Of a stretch of 64,000 bases of DNA, positions 55,698 to 64,000 are shown piece after piece. Source of the stretch: Methanosphaera sp. BMS (GTDB lineage: Archaea; Methanobacteriota; Methanobacteria; Methanobacteriales; Methanobacteriaceae). The translations under genes and the position numbers were made by a program. A model generated the notes under the pieces. That model saw nothing but the letters and a program-made list of their open reading frames with translations. It ran no database searches and was not told the origin of the DNA. Location: positions 186,001 through 250,000 of the forward strand of contig NZ_CP014213.1 of NCBI RefSeq assembly GCF_003268005.1. The letters are read 5' to 3'. Each line of letters opens with the position of its first letter. Position 1 is the first letter of the stretch.

Positions 55698-58600
55698 ATG
55701 AAAATAATCATGAAAATGTTATTTGTAATTTCACTAATATTTTTATTTGTAGGAGTATCCAGTGCAAGTGACATATCTATAGATGCAGTAAGTACTGATA
55801 CATCAGATTTAAGCAATATAATAATGAATAATACTGCACCTGAAACATCACAGGTACAAACAGATTTAACAAAAGAATCAAAAGAAAGTAAGGAAATAAA
55901 AAAAGAAGATAAAAATTTAAAAACATCAAGTAAAACATATGCTGTAAATAATTATAATACTCTTGAAAAAGCATTAACAGAGAATACCTATAGTAATGTT
56001 ACCTTAAACATTATATCAAATATTAAATTAACAAATAATTTAATATTAAATAAGTCCATACATCAATTAAATATTAATGGTAATGGCAAGACAATAAATG
56101 GGGATAATAAATACCAATTTATGGAAATATTAGAAAATTCAACTGTTAAGATAAATAACCTCAATATCCGTAATTGTCATAATAACAATTCATGGAGTGG
56201 TGGCGGTGCAATATACAACAAAGGAACGTTAAGCATTACAAATTCCTCCTTTAATAATAATTATGCAAGGTACGGTGGAGCAATATACAACTATTATGGT
56301 GATATAACAATCAAAAATAGTACATTGAATAACAACAATGCATTAGATGGGGGAGCCATATACACTGAATATGGTAATTTCACCATCAACAACAGTACAT
56401 TAAACAATAACAATGCTGCTGATGATGGGGGAGTAATATGTATTTATCGAGATAATTTAACTATTACTGGCAGTATTTTAAATAACAATAATGCAAAAGG
56501 GTTTGGAGGAGCAATATATAACGCTTATGGTACTTTAACCATCAACAACAATATAATAAGCAACGATAAATCATGCATTAATGGAGGAGCAATATACAAT
56601 TATTATGGTAATTCTACTATCTATAATACCATATTAAACAAAAATAATGTTAAAAGCAATGGAACTGGTATTCCTAATTATTACACATATTGTGGAGGAG
56701 CAATATATAACTCTTATGGTAATGTAACTATCTATAATAGTGAATTAAATAACAATAAGGTATACAACAATCATGGAGGTGCAATATACAATAATGCTAA
56801 TTTAAATATAATAAATAGTGTATTATTTAATAATAGTAATGCAGGTCGTACTGGTGGAGCAATATTTAATTATTATGCTAATTTGACAATAATTAATAGT
56901 AAGTTAAACAATAATAATGCAAATCATAGTGCAGGTGCAATATATAATAGTGGTAATGCAACAATCAAAAACAGTACAATTAATAACAATAGTGCTAATG
57001 GTAAATATTGGGAAGAGTGTGGTGGAGCAATAAGAAACTGTGGAAATTTGAATATTAACAATAGTATTCTAAACAATAATAAAGCAGACTATGATGGTGG
57101 TGCAATATACAATTTTGAAGGTAATGTTACCCTCACTAATAGCATATTAAACAATAATTTTGCTAATAATACAGGAGGAGCAATAAGAAACTGTGGAAAT
57201 TTAACCATAATTAAAGGTAATCTAAACAACAACAAAGCAACAGGATCATATGGTGGAGGAGCAATATTAAACGGCCATGTTAATGGAGCTACATTAAATA
57301 TTATTGAAAGTAACCTATACAACAACACAGCAAACTCTATTGGAGGAGCAATACGTAACTGGGCTACGGGTAATATCTCCATCAACAAATGTACATTTAG
57401 CAACAACAATGCAAATGGAAGTGGTGGAGTAATAAGTAATGCAGGCAATTTAACTATATCTAAAAGTACATTAAAAAACAATAATGCCGGAGAGTATGGT
57501 GGAGCAATATACACTAACGGTTTAAATAATGACATTTCATACAATAAATTTATCGATAATAATGCCCGAAGCGGCTCCGCAATCTACAATGTTGAAAACA
57601 ATTGTAAAATAAGATACAATAACTTCACAGCCAACAAAGCATCCAATACGGGTTATTCGGTTAATAACAATGGTAAAGGGGTAAGTGCGAGTGGAAATGT
57701 AAATTATTATGGAAAAAAATACCCATCCACCATACAAAATTATGGAAACAATGTAATTATAATTGGAAATAGATTTGAAGATACAGTTAAACTAATAAGC
57801 ACAACCACTACTGTTGAAACAATAAATGGTATTGTAGGTGAAAAGCTTAAATTAATAGCATTAGTTAAAGATAATACTGGTACGCCTGTTGATGGGGGCC
57901 GTGTAATATTTAAACTCAACGGGATTACACTTAAGGATAATGGTAAACTATCCGGTTCTAATAATCCATTAAAAGTTTATGTTTCTAATGGTGAAGCTGT
58001 TACAAATATTATCACTGATTTAAGTATGAAAAATGTTACTAAATTCACGGCAAGTTTTATTGGTACAAATATATATAGTACTTCTAACAGTAGCACTGCC
58101 AAAGTTAATATAAAATTAAGAACAGCATCGATTATTGTATCAACTAATGTAAAAACAATCAAACAAGGTCAAGTATTAACCATAACTGCTAAGGTATATG
58201 ATACAACCAATGGTGGTCACAGTAGCAGTTTAGTAAAATATGCTGATGAATTCGTATACTTTAAGGTAAACGGAATCACACTCAAGGACAATAATGGACA
58301 GATGCTCAAGGTAAAAATAGTAAATGGAGTAGCAACCACAAAATACACAATACCATTAGGATTAAGTGGTGTAACCGACGGTAAAACCATGACCCCAAAA
58401 AATCACACAATACTGGCGGGCTTCTACAATAAAAACTATCAAGAAAATATTAGAAACACATCCACATTCCAGGTTGAAAGATCAAACATTACAATCACAA
58501 TAGCAAATGCAACAGTAAACAACAAGACTCACAAGTTATCACTAACAGCTACAATCAAGGACTACATGGGAAATATTGTCAAAGGACCTAACAAATGTGT

Positions 58601-58796
58601 AATCAAAATAAACGGAGTAAGCCTTAAAAATGGTACAGAAGCCATGTACTACTATTCAACCAATGGAATATTAAACGTTAAAAACATTAACATACCTTCC
58701 TATAACAAATACACAAATATTGAAATAGTAACACAGGATAGACTAGCATACAAGTCACAGAGAAACAGCACAACCAAAATTAAAATAACAAATTAA
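55698..58796 (+). CDS. Adhesin-like secreted beta-helix protein
   Basis: This 1032-residue protein has a signal peptide (KMLFVISLIFLFVGVSSAS), a Lys/Glu-rich linker, and a right-handed beta-helix (about 110-720) with repeats of the GGAIYNxGNLxIxNSxLNNN type. Ig-like domains and a C-terminal beta-domain (about 725-1032) are nearly the same at protein level as those of the protein at 23262-27275. The ATG at 55698 has TTGGAGGA upstream; an in-frame ATG at 55626 would place 24 non-hydrophobic residues before the signal peptide. Probably a surface adhesin with unknown ligand. A C6-T8 terminator follows. Confidence 0.9.
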   Translation: MKIIMKMLFVISLIFLFVGVSSASDISIDAVSTDTSDLSNIIMNNTAPETSQVQTDLTKESKESKEIKKEDKNLKTSSKTYAVNNYNTLEKALTENTYSNVTLNIISNIKLTNNLILNKSIHQLNINGNGKTINGDNKYQFMEILENSTVKINNLNIRNCHNNNSWSGGGAIYNKGTLSITNSSFNNNYARYGGAIYNYYGDITIKNSTLNNNNALDGGAIYTEYGNFTINNSTLNNNNAADDGGVICIYRDNLTITGSILNNNNAKGFGGAIYNAYGTLTINNNIISNDKSCINGGAIYNYYGNSTIYNTILNKNNVKSNGTGIPNYYTYCGGAIYNSYGNVTIYNSELNNNKVYNNHGGAIYNNANLNIINSVLFNNSNAGRTGGAIFNYYANLTIINSKLNNNNANHSAGAIYNSGNATIKNSTINNNSANGKYWEECGGAIRNCGNLNINNSILNNNKADYDGGAIYNFEGNVTLTNSILNNNFANNTGGAIRNCGNLTIIKGNLNNNKATGSYGGGAILNGHVNGATLNIIESNLYNNTANSIGGAIRNWATGNISINKCTFSNNNANGSGGVISNAGNLTISKSTLKNNNAGEYGGAIYTNGLNNDISYNKFIDNNARSGSAIYNVENNCKIRYNNFTANKASNTGYSVNNNGKGVSASGNVNYYGKKYPSTIQNYGNNVIIIGNRFEDTVKLISTTTTVETINGIVGEKLKLIALVKDNTGTPVDGGRVIFKLNGITLKDNGKLSGSNNPLKVYVSNGEAVTNIITDLSMKNVTKFTASFIGTNIYSTSNSSTAKVNIKLRTASIIVSTNVKTIKQGQVLTITAKVYDTTNGGHSSSLVKYADEFVYFKVNGITLKDNNGQMLKVKIVNGVATTKYTIPLGLSGVTDGKTMTPKNHTILAGFYNKNYQENIRNTSTFQVERSNITITIANATVNNKTHKLSLTATIKDYMGNIVKGPNKCVIKINGVSLKNGTEAMYYYSTNGILNVKNINIPSYNKYTNIEIVTQDRLAYKSQRNSTTKIKITN

Positions 58797-58817
58797 CCCC
58801 CCATAATCCTTTTTTTA
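58797..58817 (+). terminator. C6-T8 terminator of the second adhesin-like gene
   Basis: Directly after the TAA: CCCCCC (58797-58802), seven bases, TTTTTTTT (58810-58817). This mirrors the 3' end of the paralogous gene at 23240-23257. Confidence 0.65.
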
Positions 58818-58963
58818 TAGCAATAATCCAAACACAACAATTCACCACCACACATATAATAAATTCGATACCAACAATAGTATAAAAAATAAAATTATAA
58901 CATAAGCAAATAATAAAACCTGAAGAATGCTATAACAAACACAATTATATACAAAAATAGGCT

Positions 58964-60741
58964 GGGTTTCCGCCAAAAATGATTTTTTGATTTTTTTTTA
59001 AAATATATTTACATCAAGTGCTAATTGGTGTGTAACGGATATATTTTCGCAAAAATTCATTATATCTTCTTTTTGATTGTTTTTATTGTATTTTAAGTTG
59101 TATAGTCTTTTTGTGTTATATGTTAATGCATCCAAGTAGGTTCTTTCTTCTGTTTTTGTTTTTCCTATTACGACTTCTTGTTCTATGTGGTAAAATTCTT
59201 TGAATGTTCCGAATGGTCCTTCTACACATGGTCTTTTACTGTATTCTTTTTGATATTCTTCTTTTTCCATTTTAAAGTACATTTCTATTTGTAATCTATT
59301 GCCGTTTTCTGTGATGGTTCTGTGTGTTTGTTTTTGTGATATGCAGTTTTTTTTGATATTTGCAGTTTTTGCATGCTGTGTAATTGTTGTATAATCGTTT
59401 TATTTTTGCTGGTTTTTCTGGATCTTTGTCTGGTATTGTGTATTGATTGTAAAATGTTAAATATTGTCCTGATGGACATTTAAATACATCTTTTTCTCTG
59501 ATATATTCGAAATGGTCTTTATGAAATGGGTTTTTGTTTAATTTTCCTATTATTTCTTTGGATTGTTTTCTAGTAGGTATTAGTCCATCAATATTCTTAT
59601 TTTTAAAGTATGATAAGCTTGTGGGATTTAAAAGGTGGTATCTGCATTTATATGTTCTGGTGTTCTTCCTATATTTTTTATTGCTTTGTCTGCTATTTTT
59701 GGTAGTTGGTAATGATCTGTTGGACTTTGTGTGACATTTATTGCACAAATTAATTTTGTATCATAATCAACTGCTGATTGTATATTATAAGCTATTAAGA
59801 AGTTTCCTTTTTTCCTTTCATTTTACGTGCTTGGTTATCGTTCATTGGTATTTTATCTTGTCCAGTGAGTGTGAATTCTGTTTCTATGTCGTATAATATT
59901 TCTAATTTTTCTTCATTACTTGGATTTGGATTTTCATATAATTTTTTAGCAGGTTTATGGAGGTTTTTCAGTTTATTTTCATCAATTTGAAGTCCTTTGT
60001 AGTATTGAAGTAATATTTGTGTTTCTTTTTTGAGATTGTATTATGGTTGGAATTATATGCTTTTTTCACGGTTCCATCGATAGCAACGTGATTAAATTCT
60101 GTATATTTTTTTTCTGATGCTTTTTTCAATGTCATTTGTAGAAAGGACTCATAATATTCTCCGTATTCATCTTGATATCTTTGTATTGTTCGTTCTGATG
60201 GTGTAATTCCATTACAAACAAACTTAAATATATCATGGTACTTTGCCATGTCTGCAATAATTATTACACTATCCATATGTTCTATTTAGCCCAAACAAGT
60301 AATTTAATCATTGAACAAAGGTTATAAGAGGGTCTACCACTCTTATTTTCATTTACTTTAATGTCTAATTTTTCATAAGCATCTTCAATAAAATCAACAA
60401 CAAAACGAGAAAGATGATCACTTGGAACGTTGTAATCATTAGTTCTAATAATCAGTTTAGCTTGTTTCTTATCCATATTTTTCATAACCATTAATAAACA
60501 AACTATTTAATTTAATTTATAATAATAAATATGTATAATCCACTATATAAACTTTACTAATTAATTAAGGATTATTAACAAAAATAAGAATAAAATCAAT
60601 ATCTATATTAAAAATCATTAAAAGTATATCTTTATATATAGATATAACTCTTAAAAAAATAATGTAATTCTAAAAATAATTGAATTTAAAAAATTTGAAG
60701 TTGTACTATTTCCATTGTAAAATTATTTTTGGCGAAATCCC
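58964..60741 (-). mobile_element. Decayed IS1182-like insertion sequence
   Basis: The ends are inverted repeats of about 22 bp: left GGGTTTCCGCCAAAAATGAT, right (reverse complement) GGGATTTCGCCAAAAATAAT. One broken transposase lies on the minus strand. The element is about 1.78 kb. No target duplication is evident. These ends differ from the MITE ends, so it is not the MITE parent. Confidence 0.75.
58998..60491 (-). pseudogene. IS1182-like transposase pseudogene
   Basis: Pieces in order from 60491: NVPSDHLSRFVVDFIEDAYEKL and GRPSYNLCSMIKLLVWAK, ending at a frameshift near 60280. Next come MDSVIIIADMAKYHD... with a DDE-type FNHVAIDGTVKKA, ending near 59968. A segment with YIREKDVFKCPSGQYL and a Cys cluster (CKNCKYQKK) covers about 59296-59600. 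Last is RPCVEGPFGTFKEFYHIE near 59200. At least three frame breaks; a full gene would be near 490 residues. Confidence 0.8.
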
Positions 60742-61043
60742 ATTAAGTGTAGTATAATGAAACATTTATAGCAAAATTATAAGTATTAAAAAGAAATAAT
60801 ATATAAATTAGAAAATAACACTAATTACGATAAAAAAGAATATTTTTTCGATTTTGGTTTAAACAATCTTTCTTAATCTCAAATTATTCAAGCAGAAAAA
60901 AGATGATACTATCTAAAGAAGACATAATACGAAAGGTTGTTTTAAAAAATAGTATTGATTAAAAAAAATCTCTTGATGGATACAAAATTATTGTTACATA
61001 AATAGATATTATTCACAAATAGTAGTACTTTTAGGTGATTAAG
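60742..61043. other. Intergenic region before the TIR-DUF285 gene
   Basis: About 300 AT-rich bases; no gene. Presumed promoter of the next gene; GGTGAT lies just before its start. Confidence 0.45.
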
Positions 61044-62624
61044 ATGGGATTTTTCGATACATTCAAAAATAATAATGTGAATCTTCATAAAAATGATATA
61101 GTTGAAAATAAACAAGATCATAATTGGAATGTACCCTTTCATGCATATGGAGGAGACGAGCCATATATTTTTGTTAGTTATGCACATACAGATGCAAAAA
61201 AAGTGTTTCCAGAAATAAAAAGATTCCATGATGATGGATATAATATATGGTATGATCAAGGGATATCTCCTGGGAATGAATGGACAGAAGAAATCGCAAA
61301 AGCTTTAAAGGATTGTTCACTATTTATAGTTTTTATCACATCAAATTCTGTTGATTCTATAAATGTAAGAAATGAAATAAATTACGCTTTAGATAAAAGA
61401 AAACCTTTTTTAGCAATATATTTGGAGGAAACCGAATTGACTGGTGGTATTGAACTAAGAATATCTTCATTACAGGGTATTCTAAAATACACGACTACAG
61501 ATGAAGAATACAACTGGAGATACAAGAAAGTATTTGAAGAATATATGAGTAATGTAATGGAAAAACCTGTTGAAACACAATCTCTCGAAAAACCATCACA
61601 AAAGCAAACTGGGTTCCAAATAACAGAATCTAAAAATCAACAATACAATGATAAAGTTAATTATCAAAATTCCGAATATTTAGAGGAATTTGAAAGCTTA
61701 AACACTACAACGGACAGCATTTATGACCTTGAAGGATATGAAGTACTAATTATATTAGATGATGGAACTAATTTAACCAGTTGGAATGAAGTTATTGATA
61801 AATCTAATCCTCCAAGACTAGCAGCTACTGGAGAGCCGGTTATTCCAAGTTATTGGGGTGAATATGCAAGTAAGGCGGAGGTCATGTATGTTAGTGAAGA
61901 TTTGTCCCATTCTTCTAAGTTAAGTTATAAGTATGATAAATTAATTTCGTTAAAGGCAATAGTCGCAACGGGGGTTACAAACAAGGTACGAGATATGACT
62001 AATCTGTTTAATGGTTGTGATTCTTTGGAGACTTTATATGGACTCAATAACTGGGATACATCAAAAGTAACAACAATGGCTAGTTTATTCAATGGATGTT
62101 CTTCTTTGGTGGATGTATCGGCATTGGGTAATTGGGACACGTCAAAAGTTGAAGATATGGAGTTTATGTTTAGTGGTTGTGAGTCTTTGGTGGATGTATC
62201 GGCATTGGGTAATTGGGACACATCAAAAGTTAAATATATGGTTGATATGTTTAGTGGTTGTGAGTCTTTGGTGGATGTATCGGCATTGGGTAATTGGGAC
62301 ACATCAAAAGTTAAAAATATGGATGATATGTTTAGTGGTTGTGAGTCTTTGGTGGATGTATCGGCATTGGGTAATTGGGACACATCAAAAGTTAAATATA
62401 TGGTTGATATGTTTAGTGGTTGTGAGTCTTTGGTGGATATTTCGGCATTGGGTAATTGGGACACGTCAAAAGTTGAAGATATGGAGTTTATGTTTAGTGG
62501 TTGTGAGTCTTTGGTGGATGTATCGGCATTGGGTAATTGGGACACGTCAAAAGTTAAAAATATGGATGATGTGTTTAAAGATTGTGATGAAATTATAAAA
62601 TATCCAAAATGGCATAAAGGATAG
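61044..62624 (+). CDS. TIR - DUF285/BspA-repeat protein, cytosolic
   Basis: This 526-residue protein has no signal peptide. The TIR domain covers about 35-145 (PYIFVSYAHTDAKKVF, GYNIWYDQG, GNEWTEEIAKAL, LFIVFITSNSVDSINVRNEINYAL). A linker module at about 212-300 (EFESLNTTTDSIYDLEGYEV, LDDGTNLTSW) is shared with the protein at 42911-43870. From about 310 to the end come DUF285/BspA-type repeats of 27 residues (SLVDVSALGNWDTSKVEDM). TIR domains often cleave NAD; BspA repeats are leucine-rich-repeat relatives and may be the sensor. The ATG at 61044 has GGTGATTAAG upstream. The DNA of the last six repeats is nearly identical. Confidence 0.88.
   Translation: MGFFDTFKNNNVNLHKNDIVENKQDHNWNVPFHAYGGDEPYIFVSYAHTDAKKVFPEIKRFHDDGYNIWYDQGISPGNEWTEEIAKALKDCSLFIVFITSNSVDSINVRNEINYALDKRKPFLAIYLEETELTGGIELRISSLQGILKYTTTDEEYNWRYKKVFEEYMSNVMEKPVETQSLEKPSQKQTGFQITESKNQQYNDKVNYQNSEYLEEFESLNTTTDSIYDLEGYEVLIILDDGTNLTSWNEVIDKSNPPRLAATGEPVIPSYWGEYASKAEVMYVSEDLSHSSKLSYKYDKLISLKAIVATGVTNKVRDMTNLFNGCDSLETLYGLNNWDTSKVTTMASLFNGCSSLVDVSALGNWDTSKVEDMEFMFSGCESLVDVSALGNWDTSKVKYMVDMFSGCESLVDVSALGNWDTSKVKNMDDMFSGCESLVDVSALGNWDTSKVKYMVDMFSGCESLVDISALGNWDTSKVEDMEFMFSGCESLVDVSALGNWDTSKVKNMDDVFKDCDEIIKYPKWHKG
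62103..62588 (+). repeat. Six tandem 81-bp coding repeats
   Basis: Units begin at 62103, 62184, 62265, 62346, 62427 and 62508. Each encodes a 27-residue DUF285 repeat. The first 45 bases of each are almost unchanged. Differences are concentrated in the EDMEF / KYMVD / KNMDD segment, as in shuffled variants, which indicates recent expansion or gene conversion. Confidence 0.92.
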
Positions 62625-62957
62625 TTAATTCAAGTCAATTACGTATTTTATTCTCAACAATGTACATATACAACAACCAGCATAAAAAAATCAATACTTT
62701 TAATCAATTAATAAACAATTAAGCCAAATTCTACCAATGTGATAAGTATCTTGGAGAAGGTGTAATTAAGGGGTATGTATATCTAAATGAGGAATAATTA
62801 TCCGATGTGCATAGATACAAAGGCATACCATGGATGATTGAATTGTATAAAGTTCACAAGATTTACTTTATTTTCACTTTAAACTTTTTTAGTGATAATT
62901 CTTAACAACCACTAATACTTTCTTATATGTATTTTCTAGTTTTTTTTACATTGATGG
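62625..62957. other. Intergenic region after the TIR-DUF285 gene
   Basis: Mostly non-coding. A broken coding-like stretch (about 62737-62900, plus strand; CDKYLGEGVIKGYVYLNEE then a stop, then DVHRYKGIPWMIELYKVH) could be the remnant of a gene. I do not recognise it. Confidence 0.4.
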
Positions 62958-63106
62958 GAGGGTGTGCGACAATTATTTTTCTATATGAATTGTATATAGT
63001 TTAGCCTGATATTCTAAACAAAATAACAGCATAAATTATTATAATATGAACATAGTATAACAAAATCATGCTAAAGAACCCTGAAACGTAATTGTTGCAC
63101 ATTCTC
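62958..63106 (+). mobile_element. MITE copy 3, with target-site duplication
   Basis: 149 bp; ends GAGGGTGTGCGACAATT and (reverse complement) GAGAATGTGCAACAATT. It is flanked by a perfect TGATGG direct repeat (62952-62957 and 63107-63112), which fixes the element borders and shows transposition into this site. Confidence 0.78.
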
Positions 63107-63261
63107 TGATGGATGTATATCTTAAGTTTATCTATTTAAGTGTTTTCTGTATTATTTCAGTTCTTATGTATTCTTTTCTAACTTGGATGCAGAGTTCGTA
63201 CTATCATTCTATTGCTGTGCTTATAACAATATAGTTCTTCGAGAAAAGGTATTGATTTTTA

Positions 63262-64000
63262 TCATTGGATTTTTGTATTTTTCATCATGATTTTACCATT
63301 GTTTTGAATATTTATCCCATCATCCGAATGATTGTTACAAACAATGCTCTCTGTAATATTTAAAAAACCACTATTTGTTATGGCTCCGGCATTTTCTGCC
63401 GTGTTGGATGTTATGTTGCTGTTTTCTATAGTCATTTCTCCACTGAATGTGGTCATTTCCCTTAATGTAAATATGCTAGTATTTGCTATGGCTCCTCCGC
63501 TGTGGTTGGCGATGTTGTTGTCTATGATGCTGTTTGATATGCCTAAATGACCGGTGTTTGAGATGGAACCTCCATTATCAGCCTTGTTTTTTGTGAGGGA
63601 AGTATCACTTATTGATATTATCCCATACTTGAAGTTGTCTATTGCCCCACCATCCTCTTGAGCCTCATTATGAGTTAATATACAGTTTTTAATGGTAAGT
63701 TTACCTCCATTGCTTACTGCTCCACCATCAAATGATGTGTTATCTGCCAAAAGTGTATCTGTTATACTTACAATTCCTTTTTTCTCATTGTGTATTGCAC
63801 CACCACCTTCTACCGAATTATTTGATAAAAATGTGGATTCTTCAACCATTAACAGTCCGGTGTTGTTTATTGCCCCACCATATTCTACAAAACCCTCCTC
63901 TTGGGCAATGTTTTCACTTAGCTCACATTCGTTTATGGACATTGTACCCTCGTTCGTTATTGCACCCCCGTAGCTGGCCTTGTTGTTTTTAAGGGTTGTG
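63262..64000 (-). CDS. Beta-helix repeat protein, 5' part outside the window
   Basis: The gene is open to the right edge, so only the last 245 or so residues are seen. They are beta-helix turns (GGAIHNEKKGIVSITDTLL, GGAISN-type turns, ENAGAITNSGFLNITES), ending KMMKN...KIQ. The style (ISITDTSLxxNxADNGG) is closest to the cytosolic protein at 32942-34216. Whether it has a signal peptide or a TIR domain cannot be told because the start is missing. Confidence 0.82.
   Translation of the reverse strand, partial: TTLKNNKASYGGAITNEGTMSINECELSENIAQEEGFVEYGGAINNTGLLMVEESTFLSNNSVEGGGAIHNEKKGIVSITDTLLADNTSFDGGAVSNGGKLTIKNCILTHNEAQEDGGAIDNFKYGIISISDTSLTKNKADNGGSISNTGHLGISNSIIDNNIANHSGGAIANTSIFTLREMTTFSGEMTIENSNITSNTAENAGAITNSGFLNITESIVCNNHSDDGINIQNNGKIMMKNTKIQ

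Noticed and set aside
58964..60741. This element as the source of the MITEs
   Set aside because: Its ends (GGGTTTCCGCCAAAAAT) differ from the MITE ends (GAGGGTGTGCGACAATT).
61925..62545. Long minus-strand open frame opposite the 81-bp repeats
   Set aside because: It is the antisense of a real repeat gene; the lack of stops follows from the repeated sequence. No start signals.
62103..62588. CRISPR-like regular repeats
   Set aside because: Units are contiguous, 81 bp and in frame with the protein; there are no unique spacers and no cas genes.
62092..62598. Tryptophan-rich plus-strand frame in the same repeats
   Set aside because: Out-of-frame reading of the TIR-DUF285 gene.
63113..63241. 42-codon hydrophobic frame on the plus strand after MITE copy 3
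   Set aside because: Its ATG is inside the target duplication, no ribosome binding site is present, and the DNA is T-rich.

Overview
The window reads as a chromosomal accessory region of a very AT-rich methanogenic archaeon, most like Methanosphaera or a related gut Methanobacteriales. The signs are a TFB-type transcription factor, GGTGA-type ribosome binding sites 4-6 bases before starts, TATA boxes, tRNA genes without an encoded CCA, Asn/Thr-rich adhesin-like proteins of the kind known from gut methanogens, and a poly-C/poly-T pattern after several stop codons. The genus is inferred from these traits; no marker gene proves it.

Layout. 0.2-8.7 kb (minus strand): a chaperone operon with a two-AAA Clp ATPase, a J-like protein, a GrpE-like protein, an Hsp70 with an extra beta domain, and a small acidic protein. 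9.8-15.4 kb (plus): a TIR-TIR-HD-RyR-RyR protein and a partner whose HD site is destroyed. 15.7-17.8 kb: a decayed insertion sequence. 18.4-22.1 kb (minus): a TFB lacking its zinc ribbon, a coiled-coil protein, and a large YfaP-like protein. 22.3-22.7 kb: three tandem class II (Leu-like) tRNA genes with anticodon loops of 14-16 nt. 23.3-34.2 kb (minus): an adhesin-like protein, a low-molecular-weight phosphatase, two copies of a membrane-protein/secreted beta-helix cassette, and two cytosolic beta-helix proteins, one carrying a TIR domain. 34.4-43.9 kb (minus): a signalling and chaperone group (degenerate phosphatase-like protein, HEAT protein, second Hsp70, Hanks-type kinase, FHA-winged-helix regulator, TPR protein, DUF285/BspA-like repeat protein). 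44.1-52.0 kb: a DgkA-type kinase, a HEAT protein, two intact HD-RyR-RyR proteins and a YqhA-family membrane protein. 52.8-64.0 kb: small secreted proteins (two frameshifted), three MITEs, a second adhesin-like protein, a decayed IS1182-like element, a TIR-DUF285 repeat protein, and a beta-helix gene running off the right edge.

The recurring theme is inferred intracellular sensing and conflict. TIR domains are joined to solenoid repeats or to HD/RyR modules, and the Hsp70/Clp chaperones and kinase/FHA genes lie among them. A 16-bp palindrome, TAAAGNNNNTGCTTTA, recurs upstream of several of these units and may link their expression. The strongest candidates for an undescribed system are the HD-RyR-YqhA module, the TIR-solenoid fusions, the chaperone operon with its hidden frameshifted membrane anchor, and the tRNA-like triplet.
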